Origin: Sinomicrobium soli
GTDB lineage: Bacteria; Bacteroidota; Bacteroidia; Flavobacteriales; Flavobacteriaceae
Assembly (NCBI RefSeq): GCF_003285545.1
Contig: NZ_QLNV01000008.1
Coordinates: forward strand, 1-64,000
Direction: 5' to 3'
DNA: 64,000 nt
This document shows positions 26,241-33,914 of the stretch, in pieces (positions within the stretch are counted from its first letter, which is position 1; every line of letters begins with the position of its first letter). The notes beneath the pieces were generated by a model. It was not told the DNA's origin and searched no databases. It saw only the letters and a list, made by a program, of their open reading frames with translations. The translations under genes and the position numbers were made by a program.

Positions 26241-26967
26241 GTTCAAGAAAGGATAGCTGCGATCCTTCCGGCAGTTCATAAGCCTCCTTTCCCTGTTCAA
26301 ATACCCTGGCCGGTAATTCGCCCTCGAGGGTAATATGCTCTCCCGATACATGGAGCCAGCTGCCTTCCCGCAATCCTACTACAGCCTGTGGATTGATCTT
26401 GTGAAATTCCCTGATGCGCGTTTCCCGTGTTTCCCCCATATGCGTACTTCGGGTATCGGGGTCGAGGTAATGCGGGTTGATATTGAAGGAAACCGCCCCG
26501 AGCGTATCGAAGGAAGGGGGATAAACAATGGGCATGTCGTTGGTGGTCTGCATGGTCAGCCCGGTGATATTGGCCCCGGCACTGGTACCGAAATAGGGCA
26601 GCCCGCCGAATACAGCCTCCCTGAGTGGCTGTACAATCCCGTTTTCATACAGCTGCTTTACGAGTAAAAAGGTGTTCCCTCCCCCGGTAAACACCGCCCT
26701 GGCATTCCGGATAGCCCGGACGGGATCGGAAAAAGTATGTAACCCGATGACTTTTTTGCCTATCTCTCCCAGTCCCCCGGCAGCGGTTTCGGTATAGGCA
26801 TCGTGCGTCATCCCTCCCGGACGGGCATAGGGAATGAAAATAATCTCGTCCGTACCGGCGAAAAAAGTTTGCAATCGCGGTAAGATGTAAGATAAATAAG
26901 GGCTTCCGTGAACTGTTGAGGTACTGGCGATAATTAATTTTCTGCGATTTGTCTGTGGTCGGTTCAT
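26224..26967 (-). CDS. peptidase E-like dipeptidase (S51 family)
   Basis: A 247-residue class-I-glutaminase-like fold protein. The nucleophile Ser is in PYFGTSAGANITG near residue 129, and FTGGGNTFLLVKQL is the preceding conserved turn. FNINPHYLDPD carries the probable catalytic His. Peptidase E cleaves Asp-Xaa dipeptides, and the related cyanophycinases share this core. The size matches dipeptidase PepE, and no signal peptide is seen, so it acts in the cytoplasm. It is convergent with the glutaminyl cyclase gene across a short repeat array. Confidence 0.88.
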   Translation of the reverse strand: MNRPQTNRRKLIIASTSTVHGSPYLSYILPRLQTFFAGTDEIIFIPYARPGGMTHDAYTETAAGGLGEIGKKVIGLHTFSDPVRAIRNARAVFTGGGNTFLLVKQLYENGIVQPLREAVFGGLPYFGTSAGANITGLTMQTTNDMPIVYPPSFDTLGAVSFNINPHYLDPDTRSTHMGETRETRIREFHKINPQAVVGLREGSWLHVSGEHITLEGELPARVFEQGKEAYELPEGSQLSFLEHEIMG

Positions 26968-27121
26968 CTACTGACGGGTATTTTTTGTAACTTTAAATGG
27001 ACACCGGGGCATTTAACAAAAATTTAATTGCCACAGTGTTTTTTTTACGGTAATCTTGTGTTTCGTTATATGGCATTCACTACCGTATATTAAAAGCTAA
27101 AGTAAAAACAAAAAAAGCTCC

Positions 27122-27847
27122 ATGCAAAAAATACTATGTACCCTTCTGTTCCTGTGTGTCCTGATTGCCGGTGCCCAGGACGGCAGAACCATACTCCGCG
27201 GAAAAGTGATCTACAGGAATTCCGGTGTACCCAATCAGAATGTCATTAACATAGATACGGAAAAAGCCACGATAACAAATAAGGACGGTGAATTCGAGAT
27301 CTATGTACAGCAAGGCGACCACCTGGCGTTCTCTGCGGTGAATTACAGGCTGAAAACGGTAGAGATTACTGAGGGGATACTGGACAATAACCGCCTGGTC
27401 GTCGAGGTAAACGAACGGGTAAATGCCCTGGATGAAGTGGTGGTAACTCCTGATAATGAAGAGAAATTTCTCGAGCTTAAAGGAGAGGAATTCAAACAGT
27501 TTGATTATGCCGACGACTATTCCACGGAAGCACAGAACATGGCGACTCCTGAAAAACGGTTGCAGAACGGGATTAATTTTGTCAATATCTTCAAAGCCCT
27601 TTTCGTCAAGGATAAAGAAGAAGACCAACAACTACAGCTTAGGGTCAGCGAGGTACTCCGGCAAGTTTATGACGATGAGTTTTTTGTGCTCGACCTGAAA
27701 ATACCCGAGGATAAAATAGATGATTTCCTCTTCTACCTCGACGACAGGATACCGAGGCAGTCCCTGCTCCGGAAAGAAAACGAATTTGAACTTATCGACC
27801 TCCTGGTACAGGAAAGTGAATCTTACCGGGAAACGCTTAAAGAGTAA
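27122..27847 (+). CDS. CarboxypepD_reg-like secreted protein
   Basis: This 241-residue exported protein has the signal peptide MQKILCTLLFLCVLIAGAQ. An N-terminal carboxypeptidase-regulatory-like domain follows (residues 20-105: LRGKVIYRNSGVPNQNVIN...ITNKDGEFEIYVQQGD...LDEVVVTP), the same module that opens SusC proteins. The C-terminal part is helical and unassigned. The function is unknown; in Bacteroidota such stand-alone proteins sit in the periplasm or outer membrane. It is the first of a tandem pair of like proteins, 30 bp from the next. Confidence 0.82.
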   Translation: MQKILCTLLFLCVLIAGAQDGRTILRGKVIYRNSGVPNQNVINIDTEKATITNKDGEFEIYVQQGDHLAFSAVNYRLKTVEITEGILDNNRLVVEVNERVNALDEVVVTPDNEEKFLELKGEEFKQFDYADDYSTEAQNMATPEKRLQNGINFVNIFKALFVKDKEEDQQLQLRVSEVLRQVYDDEFFVLDLKIPEDKIDDFLFYLDDRIPRQSLLRKENEFELIDLLVQESESYRETLKE

Positions 27848-27877
27848 TCCCGGAAGGTATCAAAATTTCGATGGCCG

Positions 27878-28657
27878 TTGCGATATAACCGTAAAAATAG
27901 GTATTTGTTGATGCTGTGTTCCCTGTGCCTGTACGGTGTACGGTCGCAGGCGCAAGACAGGCTGAGGGGAGCGGTGAGCTCCTTGTCGTCTGAGACTTCT
28001 GCCATACATGTGTTGAACACCTCACGGCATAAAGCTACGATCACCGATGCCAACGGACGGTTTGAAATTCCTGCCTCGGAGGGAGATTCCGTAGTGTTTT
28101 CCGGGGTACAGTTTTACAGGGAAACCATTGTCGTTACTGCAGATATGCTGACCAACCCGGATTTTACCGTGTACCTGCGCGAAAAGGTTACGGAACTGGA
28201 TGAAGTGGTGCTCAGGAACCTGACCGGAAACCTCACTACCGACATGAGGCGTATAAAAACGGATAGCGTAACCTCTTTCTCCCTCGGATTGCCCAATGCC
28301 CATAAGGTACCCCTCCCCAAAACGGAACGCAAGCTGCTGGAAGCGACCACCGGGGGCGGGTTTATCCCTTTGAACCCGGTTATAAATGCCATTACCGGCC
28401 GTACGAAGCGGCTGAAAAAGTATGTGCGGCTGGAAAGGGAAAACAAGGCAATGGAGGAAATACGGCAACGGGTAGGAGATCACTTTTTTGACGAAATGGG
28501 AATTCCCGAAGTGCATATCAGCGATTTTCTCTTTTATTGCCAGGCACGCCCCGTATTCGGTTACCTGAAGGATAACCCCGATATCATGGCAGTTACCGAT
28601 TCCCTGCGGATATATGCGGAAAAATACCTGGAAGATCAGGAAGCGGATGCTGATTAG
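27878..28657 (+). CDS. CarboxypepD_reg-like secreted protein, second copy
   Basis: A 259-residue exported protein with the same architecture as its upstream neighbour: a carboxypeptidase-regulatory-like domain (LRGAVSSLSSETSAIHVLN, then TITDANGRFEIPASEGD and LDEVVL), then a mostly helical domain. The paralogous tails share short stretches such as IPEVHISDFLFY versus IPEDKIDDFLFY. TTG 27878 gives a basic N-terminus ahead of the hydrophobic signal (NRKNRYLLMLCSLCLYG). ATG 27911 would shorten that signal. The function is unknown. It lies upstream of the M1 peptidase gene with a 53-bp gap. Confidence 0.78.
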   Translation: MRYNRKNRYLLMLCSLCLYGVRSQAQDRLRGAVSSLSSETSAIHVLNTSRHKATITDANGRFEIPASEGDSVVFSGVQFYRETIVVTADMLTNPDFTVYLREKVTELDEVVLRNLTGNLTTDMRRIKTDSVTSFSLGLPNAHKVPLPKTERKLLEATTGGGFIPLNPVINAITGRTKRLKKYVRLERENKAMEEIRQRVGDHFFDEMGIPEVHISDFLFYCQARPVFGYLKDNPDIMAVTDSLRIYAEKYLEDQEADAD

Positions 28658-28710
28658 GTTATATTTGGTTAACTTGCAAATTGTTTCATTCACTAACACC
28701 ATTTATACCG

Positions 28711-30789
28711 ATGACCGTTTACAGATTGTTTATGTACTGCTTTGTCTCCCTGCTGGTTAGCGGCGTTTTCGCCCAGGAAAAACCGGAAAAGGGGCATGAA
28801 AACACCAATAAATTCCGGCAGATGTACCGGGAATTCGCCACCCCCAACAGGTACCGTACCGCTGCCGGGGCGCCCGGTTCCGCCTATTATCAGCAAAGGG
28901 CCGACTATAAAATGGACATAGAGCTGGACGACCGGGATAAGAGACTCTATGGCGAAGAGACCATTACGTATACCAATAACTCTCCGGATGCCCTGGAATA
29001 TCTCTGGGTACAACTCGATCAGAATATCCGTTCAGAAGATTCACCTGCCCTGCTCCGGGACCCGGAGCATATACCCCCCGTTCAGAAGGAAGAAGAATTT
29101 GTGGCCAACCACATGAAGGCACCTTTTGACGGCGGATTCCGTATTGAACACGTGAAGGATACAGGGGGAAAGGCCCTTCCCTATACCATCAATTTTACCA
29201 TGATGCGCATAGATATCCCGGAACCCTTGCTGCCCGGGGAAAAGATGTCTTTCTCCATAAAATGGTGGTATAATATCAATGACCATACCATTGATGGCGC
29301 CCGCAGCGGATATGAATATTTTGAAAAGGACGGTAACAGGGCGTATGTCATAGCCCAGTTTTTCCCGAGAATGGCTGTATATGACGATGTGGAAGGCTGG
29401 CAGAACTACCAGTTCTGGGGCGACGGGGAATACGCGCTTCCTTTCGGGAACTACGAAGTAAACATCACCGTACCGTCCGATCATGTTATGGATGCCACGG
29501 GAACACTGCAAAACCGTAAGGATGTATACTCCAAAGCCATGATACAGCGGTATGAAAAAGCAGCAAAGTCTTTCGACCGGCCTGTTGTCATCGCTACCCA
29601 GGAGGAAGCAGAAGTCAGGGAAAAAGGATTTTCCGACAAGAAAAGCACCTGGAAATTCAAGGCGGAAAATGTGCGCGATTTTGCCTTCGCCACCTCCAGG
29701 AAGTTTATACTGGATGCCATGGCCGTAGCGATAGGGGGGAAGACCGTCATGGCCCAGTCTTTATACCCCAGGGAGGGAAATCCGCTCTGGGAAGCGTATT
29801 CCACCCGGGTCGTGGCGCATACCCTGAAGTCGTATTCCGGCTATACTTTTGAATACCCCTACCCGAAGGCCGTATCCGTTCACGCAAAGGATCAGGGAAT
29901 GGAATACCCGATGATCTGCTGGAACCACGGACGCCCGGAGGCAGACGGTACCTATTCCGACCGGGTTAAATACGGAATGATCAGTGTGATCATTCACGAG
30001 GTAGGGCATAACTTTTTCCCGATGATCGTCAATTCGGACGAACGGCAATGGGGCTGGATGGATGAAGGGTTGAATTCCTTCCTTCAGTTCCTTACCGAAC
30101 AGGCCTTTGAGGATAATTACCCCTCCAGGAGGGGAAACCCTTCCGGGATAGTAGATTATATGAAGGGCGACCAGGATTTTATAGCCCCCATTATGAGCAA
30201 TCCCGAAAACGTGTACCAGCTGGGAAATAACGCTTATGGAAAGGTGGCCACCGGGCTCAATATGCTCCGTGAAACGGTGATGGGACATGAATTGTTCGAT
30301 TATGCCTTCAGTACCTATGCCCGGCGATGGATGTTCAAACACCCCACACCGGAAGATTTTTTCCGCACCATGGAAGACGCCTCCGGAGTGGAACTCGACT
30401 GGTTCTGGAGGGGCTGGTTTTATACCACCGATTGGGTGGATATGGGGATAAAGGACGTGAAAAAGTTCAATATTTCCTCCGAAGTCCCCGAAAAGGTTAG
30501 GGAAACCATGAAAGCGGATAATATTACCGGTATGCCCCGGTATTTCTACGAACTTACTTTTGAAAAGCCCGGAGGGATGCCGATGCCCCTTATCGTGGAA
30601 TATTCCTATGCGGACGGAAGCAGGGAAACCGTAAAATACCCGGTAGAACTGTGGCGCAGGAATGATAAGGAGGTAACCCGGATCATCGCTTCCGAAAAGG
30701 AACTGACCGGTATTGCAATAGACCCGAAACAGGAAACTGCAGACACGGATCTTACCAATAATTACTGGCCCCGGAGGGAAGCCAGGTAG
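28711..30789 (+). CDS. secreted M1 family metallopeptidase
   Basis: A 692-residue zinc aminopeptidase-like protein with a signal peptide (MTVYRLFMYCFVSLLVSGVFAQ). The zinc site is HEVGHNFFPM near residue 431, with the third ligand Glu 19 residues later in MDEGLNSFLQFL. The upstream exopeptidase motif is not a textbook GAMEN, since the corresponding stretch reads KDQGMEYPMICW. M1 proteins like this trim N-terminal residues from imported peptides. ATG 28711 is preferred to TTG 28681. A strong terminator follows 47 bp after the stop. Confidence 0.9.
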   Translation: MTVYRLFMYCFVSLLVSGVFAQEKPEKGHENTNKFRQMYREFATPNRYRTAAGAPGSAYYQQRADYKMDIELDDRDKRLYGEETITYTNNSPDALEYLWVQLDQNIRSEDSPALLRDPEHIPPVQKEEEFVANHMKAPFDGGFRIEHVKDTGGKALPYTINFTMMRIDIPEPLLPGEKMSFSIKWWYNINDHTIDGARSGYEYFEKDGNRAYVIAQFFPRMAVYDDVEGWQNYQFWGDGEYALPFGNYEVNITVPSDHVMDATGTLQNRKDVYSKAMIQRYEKAAKSFDRPVVIATQEEAEVREKGFSDKKSTWKFKAENVRDFAFATSRKFILDAMAVAIGGKTVMAQSLYPREGNPLWEAYSTRVVAHTLKSYSGYTFEYPYPKAVSVHAKDQGMEYPMICWNHGRPEADGTYSDRVKYGMISVIIHEVGHNFFPMIVNSDERQWGWMDEGLNSFLQFLTEQAFEDNYPSRRGNPSGIVDYMKGDQDFIAPIMSNPENVYQLGNNAYGKVATGLNMLRETVMGHELFDYAFSTYARRWMFKHPTPEDFFRTMEDASGVELDWFWRGWFYTTDWVDMGIKDVKKFNISSEVPEKVRETMKADNITGMPRYFYELTFEKPGGMPMPLIVEYSYADGSRETVKYPVELWRRNDKEVTRIIASEKELTGIAIDPKQETADTDLTNNYWPRREAR

Positions 30790-30836
30790 AAGTCTGGCTG
30801 TTTCGGGGAGAAACAGTAATAGTAAAAGAAACAGAG

Positions 30837-30872
30837 CAGGGCAGGCGGTAATTTACGGCTGCCCTGTTTTTT
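30837..30872 (+). terminator. Rho-independent terminator after the M1 peptidase gene
   Basis: The perfect 8-bp arms CAGGGCAG (30837-30844) and CTGCCCTG (30859-30866) are followed by six T. Confidence 0.85.
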
Positions 30873-31014
30873 GAAAACTCACACAATCAGTAAGGTAAAT
30901 AAAAGCTCGAATTTTTGTTTCCCGTTTGTGCTTTCACTTTATAATTTTTCTGTATATTCGCGCAGAATTCCGGAAAGCACAAGGCTTTTCAGAATTGTTC
31001 AGCCACAGGGCAAT

Positions 31015-31087
31015 CGGGGTGTGGCGCAGTTGGTAGCGTACACGCATGGGGTGCGTGTGGTCGCTGGTTCGAGTCCAGTCACCCCGA
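31015..31087 (+). tRNA. tRNA-Pro (GGG anticodon)
   Basis: This is a complete cloverleaf: the acceptor CGGGGTG/CACCCCG pairs perfectly, and the anticodon stem CACGC/GCGTG encloses ATGGGGT, giving GGG. The T arm is GCTGG/CCAGT with loop TTCGAGT, and the discriminator is A. No CCA is encoded. It stands alone with its own terminator. The sequence beyond it becomes AT-rich and carries accessory genes, so this tRNA marks one edge of an insert. Confidence 0.93.
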
Positions 31088-31091
31088 CTTG

Positions 31092-31131
31092 ACGGAACAA
31101 AGAAGAAAAAATCTTTTTTGTTCCGTTTTTG
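31092..31131 (+). terminator. Rho-independent terminator of tRNA-Pro
   Basis: The arms ACGGAACAAA (31092-31101) and TTTGTTCCGT (31117-31126) are perfectly complementary over 10 bp and are followed by a T run. Confidence 0.85.
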
Positions 31132-31216
31132 TTTGGGTCTATTTCCTTGTTAATGTAGTAGATAAATTCCACTACTTTGTTGATTCTTTTGGTTCGGAAG
31201 GAAAATCCGTTTGGGT

Positions 31217-31897
31217 CTATATTTCAAATTCGTATAGTTTTTTTACAGATTCTTTTCTTTGATACCAATCATTATAAACGAGTTCTAATTTTTTTACTTC
31301 AAAAGAGCCAAAATCACGGTCAACATATCTGTCTATTATTTTTAAAAAAAGGTCTTTTTTTTGAAAATGTTTTCTAAATCGTACAATTGTTGAATGTGCA
31401 GTTTGGATAGGGTATCTTTTATCTAAACTCTGTTCGAGAGTAGTGTTTTTGAATTCGGCCCTTAAATTGTTTCTGATTTCGTTCAGTGAGTCATTATTAG
31501 TGAATCCTTGTAGCATAATGCAAGAATCGGATGCAGTCAAGCCCTTAAATTGAATCTTAAGGTTTTTATTATCCGGTAAGCACTTTTTTATTAGTTCGAT
31601 GTATCTTGGTAATTCTATTTTTTTAATATCAAAACCATCGTAACAGGATATTATAGACATAACTGTAATATGAATGTCGGAATTTGGATAATAATACTGA
31701 TCGGGTTCAGCTATTTTTAGTTCGTTCAATAATTTTTGAATATTGTCTTTTGTTTTATCCGGTGGCCTGATAAGAAGGGTTATTCCAAATCTTCGGTCAG
31801 ATTTTGAGTCTATCAAATCGTCAGTTTTGTATCCGTCAGATAAAATTTTGTGGATTGATTCATTATATAATTTCCTGTAGTGTTCCTTTAAATTCAT
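31217..31897 (-). CDS. 2H phosphoesterase-like protein
   Basis: A 226-residue protein with two HxT motifs, HITV near residue 76 and HSTI near residue 168, the signature of the 2H phosphoesterase superfamily (2'-5' RNA ligase, cyclic phosphodiesterases). The spacing of about 92 residues is right for one bilobal domain. No signal peptide is present. Substrate unknown: cyclic nucleotide, RNA ends or NAD-type esters are all possible. Base use is clearly AT-richer than the housekeeping genes around it, consistent with horizontal gain. It is the first gene in the insert downstream of tRNA-Pro. Confidence 0.72.
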   Translation of the reverse strand: MNLKEHYRKLYNESIHKILSDGYKTDDLIDSKSDRRFGITLLIRPPDKTKDNIQKLLNELKIAEPDQYYYPNSDIHITVMSIISCYDGFDIKKIELPRYIELIKKCLPDNKNLKIQFKGLTASDSCIMLQGFTNNDSLNEIRNNLRAEFKNTTLEQSLDKRYPIQTAHSTIVRFRKHFQKKDLFLKIIDRYVDRDFGSFEVKKLELVYNDWYQRKESVKKLYEFEI

Positions 31898-32080
31898 AGA
31901 TTCATCAATATCTGTACAGTATCCGGATGGTAGCTCAATGGTGCTGTTTATAAACAGTTAAATGGCTGTTATGGTCTTAAAGTTACGAATTTTCGGGTAA
32001 GAACTGATATCAGCTTCCGGTTGCAATATCTTTTCTCCATTACTGGTTGCCCGACGTTACCATACGGAGCTTTTTTAGAT

Positions 32081-32350
32081 ATGCTTTATGAAAAAAGCGG
32101 TTTCTTTTGCATTATTAAAAACAATCTGAGCATTACAATCCCTTAAAAGCCTGGAGGATTTTGCCTTGGCAGGAGGTACCAATTAATCACCGCGAGTCCA
32201 TCGATATAGACCTGTTTTGCCTCGGTATTATCGGATATAAAGGATTTTATAAGATAGAAGAAGAAGTAAAACATGTCTATGGAAATCACGCTTTTGGTTT
32301 TATTGACCCTGCCAATATTAATGACCAATTTACATTTTTACGTTTCTTTA
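32081..32350 (+). pseudogene. broken AbiEii/AbiGii-type nucleotidyltransferase toxin gene
   Basis: Pieces of one protein appear in successive frames. MLYEK starts at ATG 32081. AVSFALLKTI, a TGA, then ALQSLKSLEDFALAGGTN follow in a second frame. Then INHRESIDIDLFC and GFIDPANIN appear in a third, running past 32340. AbiEii-family (DUF1814) proteins read MLYEKTV, then a GGTALALQ-GHR-S-D-DLF core (nucleotide-binding Gly-Gly and Asp-x-Asp), then GFI. Here that order is kept but broken by at least two frameshifts and one stop, and the C-terminal two thirds are missing. No antitoxin gene is next to it. The gene is dead or nearly so. Confidence 0.6.
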
Positions 32351-32712
32351 TCAGACAGGGCCCAGAAACAGACGAAAAAGCAACAGGGCACCCCAGCCGA
32401 CGTCGTTGGGTAACTTTGGTTGCGGACCCCGGACCTCACGACCAAAAAGGTGTAATAAAAATAAACAACTTCCCCATTTGCGGGGAGTGAATCTGTGGTG
32501 CTGGAATCTGCGGTATGGCAAAAACAAAACCATGACGCGGAAAAAGAATATCACCATCGGGGAAAACAGCAAGAGATTTTCCCTTTTTTGGTTAAATTAG
32601 TAATCATATAGGATATATTATGGGAATTGCTGTTTCAGACTGAATTAAGTAGGTTTCGGGGTGACCTTAACGAATTAAAAAACCTGTTAAAGAATATGAA
32701 AATCATCTGATT
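32351..32712. other. non-coding stretch in the AT-rich insert
   Basis: This segment follows the broken toxin gene. A 46-codon frame at 32273-32413 (hydrophobic start MSMEITLLVLL, basic end) overlaps its tail, but I cannot tell it from chance. The middle (32380-32530) is locally GC-richer than its surroundings and may be the end of a lost mobile element. Nothing else is recognised. Confidence 0.3.
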
Positions 32713-33894
32713 ATGCCAATAAAAATTTATTACTTTCTTCTTGCCATGCTTTTACCTTTTATGACCTACTCTCAATTAGACAGTATTCCGGTAAATAATG
32801 ATAAAGCCTTCCTGATACGCTCAAAAGAGCTTAACGAACCGAGAAGTATATGGATGCATCTACCCGCTGATTACGATTCAACCAAAAAAACCTATCCTGT
32901 ACTCTATTTATTGGATGGTGAGGGGCATTTTAAATATGTTTCCGACCTTGTGGACTATCTTTCAGCTTACGATAGGAATAGGATTTCTGAGATGATAGTG
33001 GTTGCCATTCCCAATGTTAACCGGGGAAGAGACTTTACACCTGTTCAGTTATTCACTGGAAAAACAGGCCAATCGAGAACATCAGATACTGACGGCGGAT
33101 ATAACTTCCTGCAATTTATACAGAATGAACTTGTTCCCTATGTCGATACTAATTACAGGACTGCTCCTTATCGAGTTTTAGCGGGGCATTCCTTGGCCGG
33201 GCTTTTTAGTTTATATACAAAGACAACAAGCCCTGATTTGTTTAATGCAACAATACTCATGAGCCCGGCCATTGATATTGATGGCGGAAATACAAAAATC
33301 CTTGATGATTTTAAATCGTTTTTAAAAGGTCATCAGAATTTTCAGGATAAATTTTTTATCTCCATTGGAAATGAAAATACTCAGGCGGTTGATGCCGTTG
33401 TCGGGCAATTGACAAAGTTTACATCTAAAAGTATGGATTGGGAATTTAAAAAATATGAAGACGAAAATCATTTTTCGGTGACTTATAAAAGCATGTTTGA
33501 TGCCCTTAAATTTATCTATAGAGATTGGTTCATAGATAATTACAGCACAGCAAATATGACCTATGATGAAATCCGGTCACATTTTGATAAATTGTCCGAA
33601 GAGTTTGGCTATACTATTGTACCTGGAGAAGATCTTATGAATAACTATGGTTATAAACAACTTAGATCGAATAATATAGATGACGCTATTAAAATATTCG
33701 AGCAGAATGTAAAAAACTATCCCGGTTCATGGAATGCTTATGATAGCATGGGCGAAGCGTATATGAAAAAAGGCAAAAGACAACTGGCCATAGAAAATTA
33801 TGAGAAATCAATAGCTTTAAATCCTGATAATGAAGGAGGAAGAGAAATGCTGGAAAAACTTAAAGCAAACGGCGATGAAAAACGTAAAGATTAA
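32713..33894 (+). CDS. secreted esterase-fold hydrolase with C-terminal TPR
   Basis: This 393-residue exported protein has the signal peptide MPIKIYYFLLAMLLPFMTYSQ. An alpha/beta-hydrolase domain of the Fes/IroE-like (COG2819) group follows: YPVLYLLDGEGHF, the nucleophile elbow LAGHSLAGLFSLY near residue 157, and a catalytic His probably in DENHFSVTY near residue 254. From about 300 a TPR-like pair follows (AIKIFEQNVKNYPGSWNAYDSMGEAY...AIENYEKSIALNPDNE). The substrate is unknown. Codon use is AT-rich like the rest of the insert. It converges with the hybrid regulator gene. Confidence 0.82.
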   Translation: MPIKIYYFLLAMLLPFMTYSQLDSIPVNNDKAFLIRSKELNEPRSIWMHLPADYDSTKKTYPVLYLLDGEGHFKYVSDLVDYLSAYDRNRISEMIVVAIPNVNRGRDFTPVQLFTGKTGQSRTSDTDGGYNFLQFIQNELVPYVDTNYRTAPYRVLAGHSLAGLFSLYTKTTSPDLFNATILMSPAIDIDGGNTKILDDFKSFLKGHQNFQDKFFISIGNENTQAVDAVVGQLTKFTSKSMDWEFKKYEDENHFSVTYKSMFDALKFIYRDWFIDNYSTANMTYDEIRSHFDKLSEEFGYTIVPGEDLMNNYGYKQLRSNNIDDAIKIFEQNVKNYPGSWNAYDSMGEAYMKKGKRQLAIENYEKSIALNPDNEGGREMLEKLKANGDEKRKD

Positions 33895-33914
33895 AGTGAT
33901 CTGCAAAGCAGGGT

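Noticed and set aside
30926-30965. promoter of tRNA-Pro
   Set aside because: TATATTCG resembles the -7 consensus but differs at one base and the upstream TTTG spacing is off, so no promoter was called.
32273-32413. 46-codon membrane-peptide frame
   Set aside because: It overlaps the AbiEii relic and has no neighbouring evidence, so it was not listed as a gene.
32351-32572. minus-strand frame MLFSPMVIFFFRV as a gene
   Set aside because: It faces the plus-strand relic and has no recognisable domain; probably a shadow of a mobile element end.
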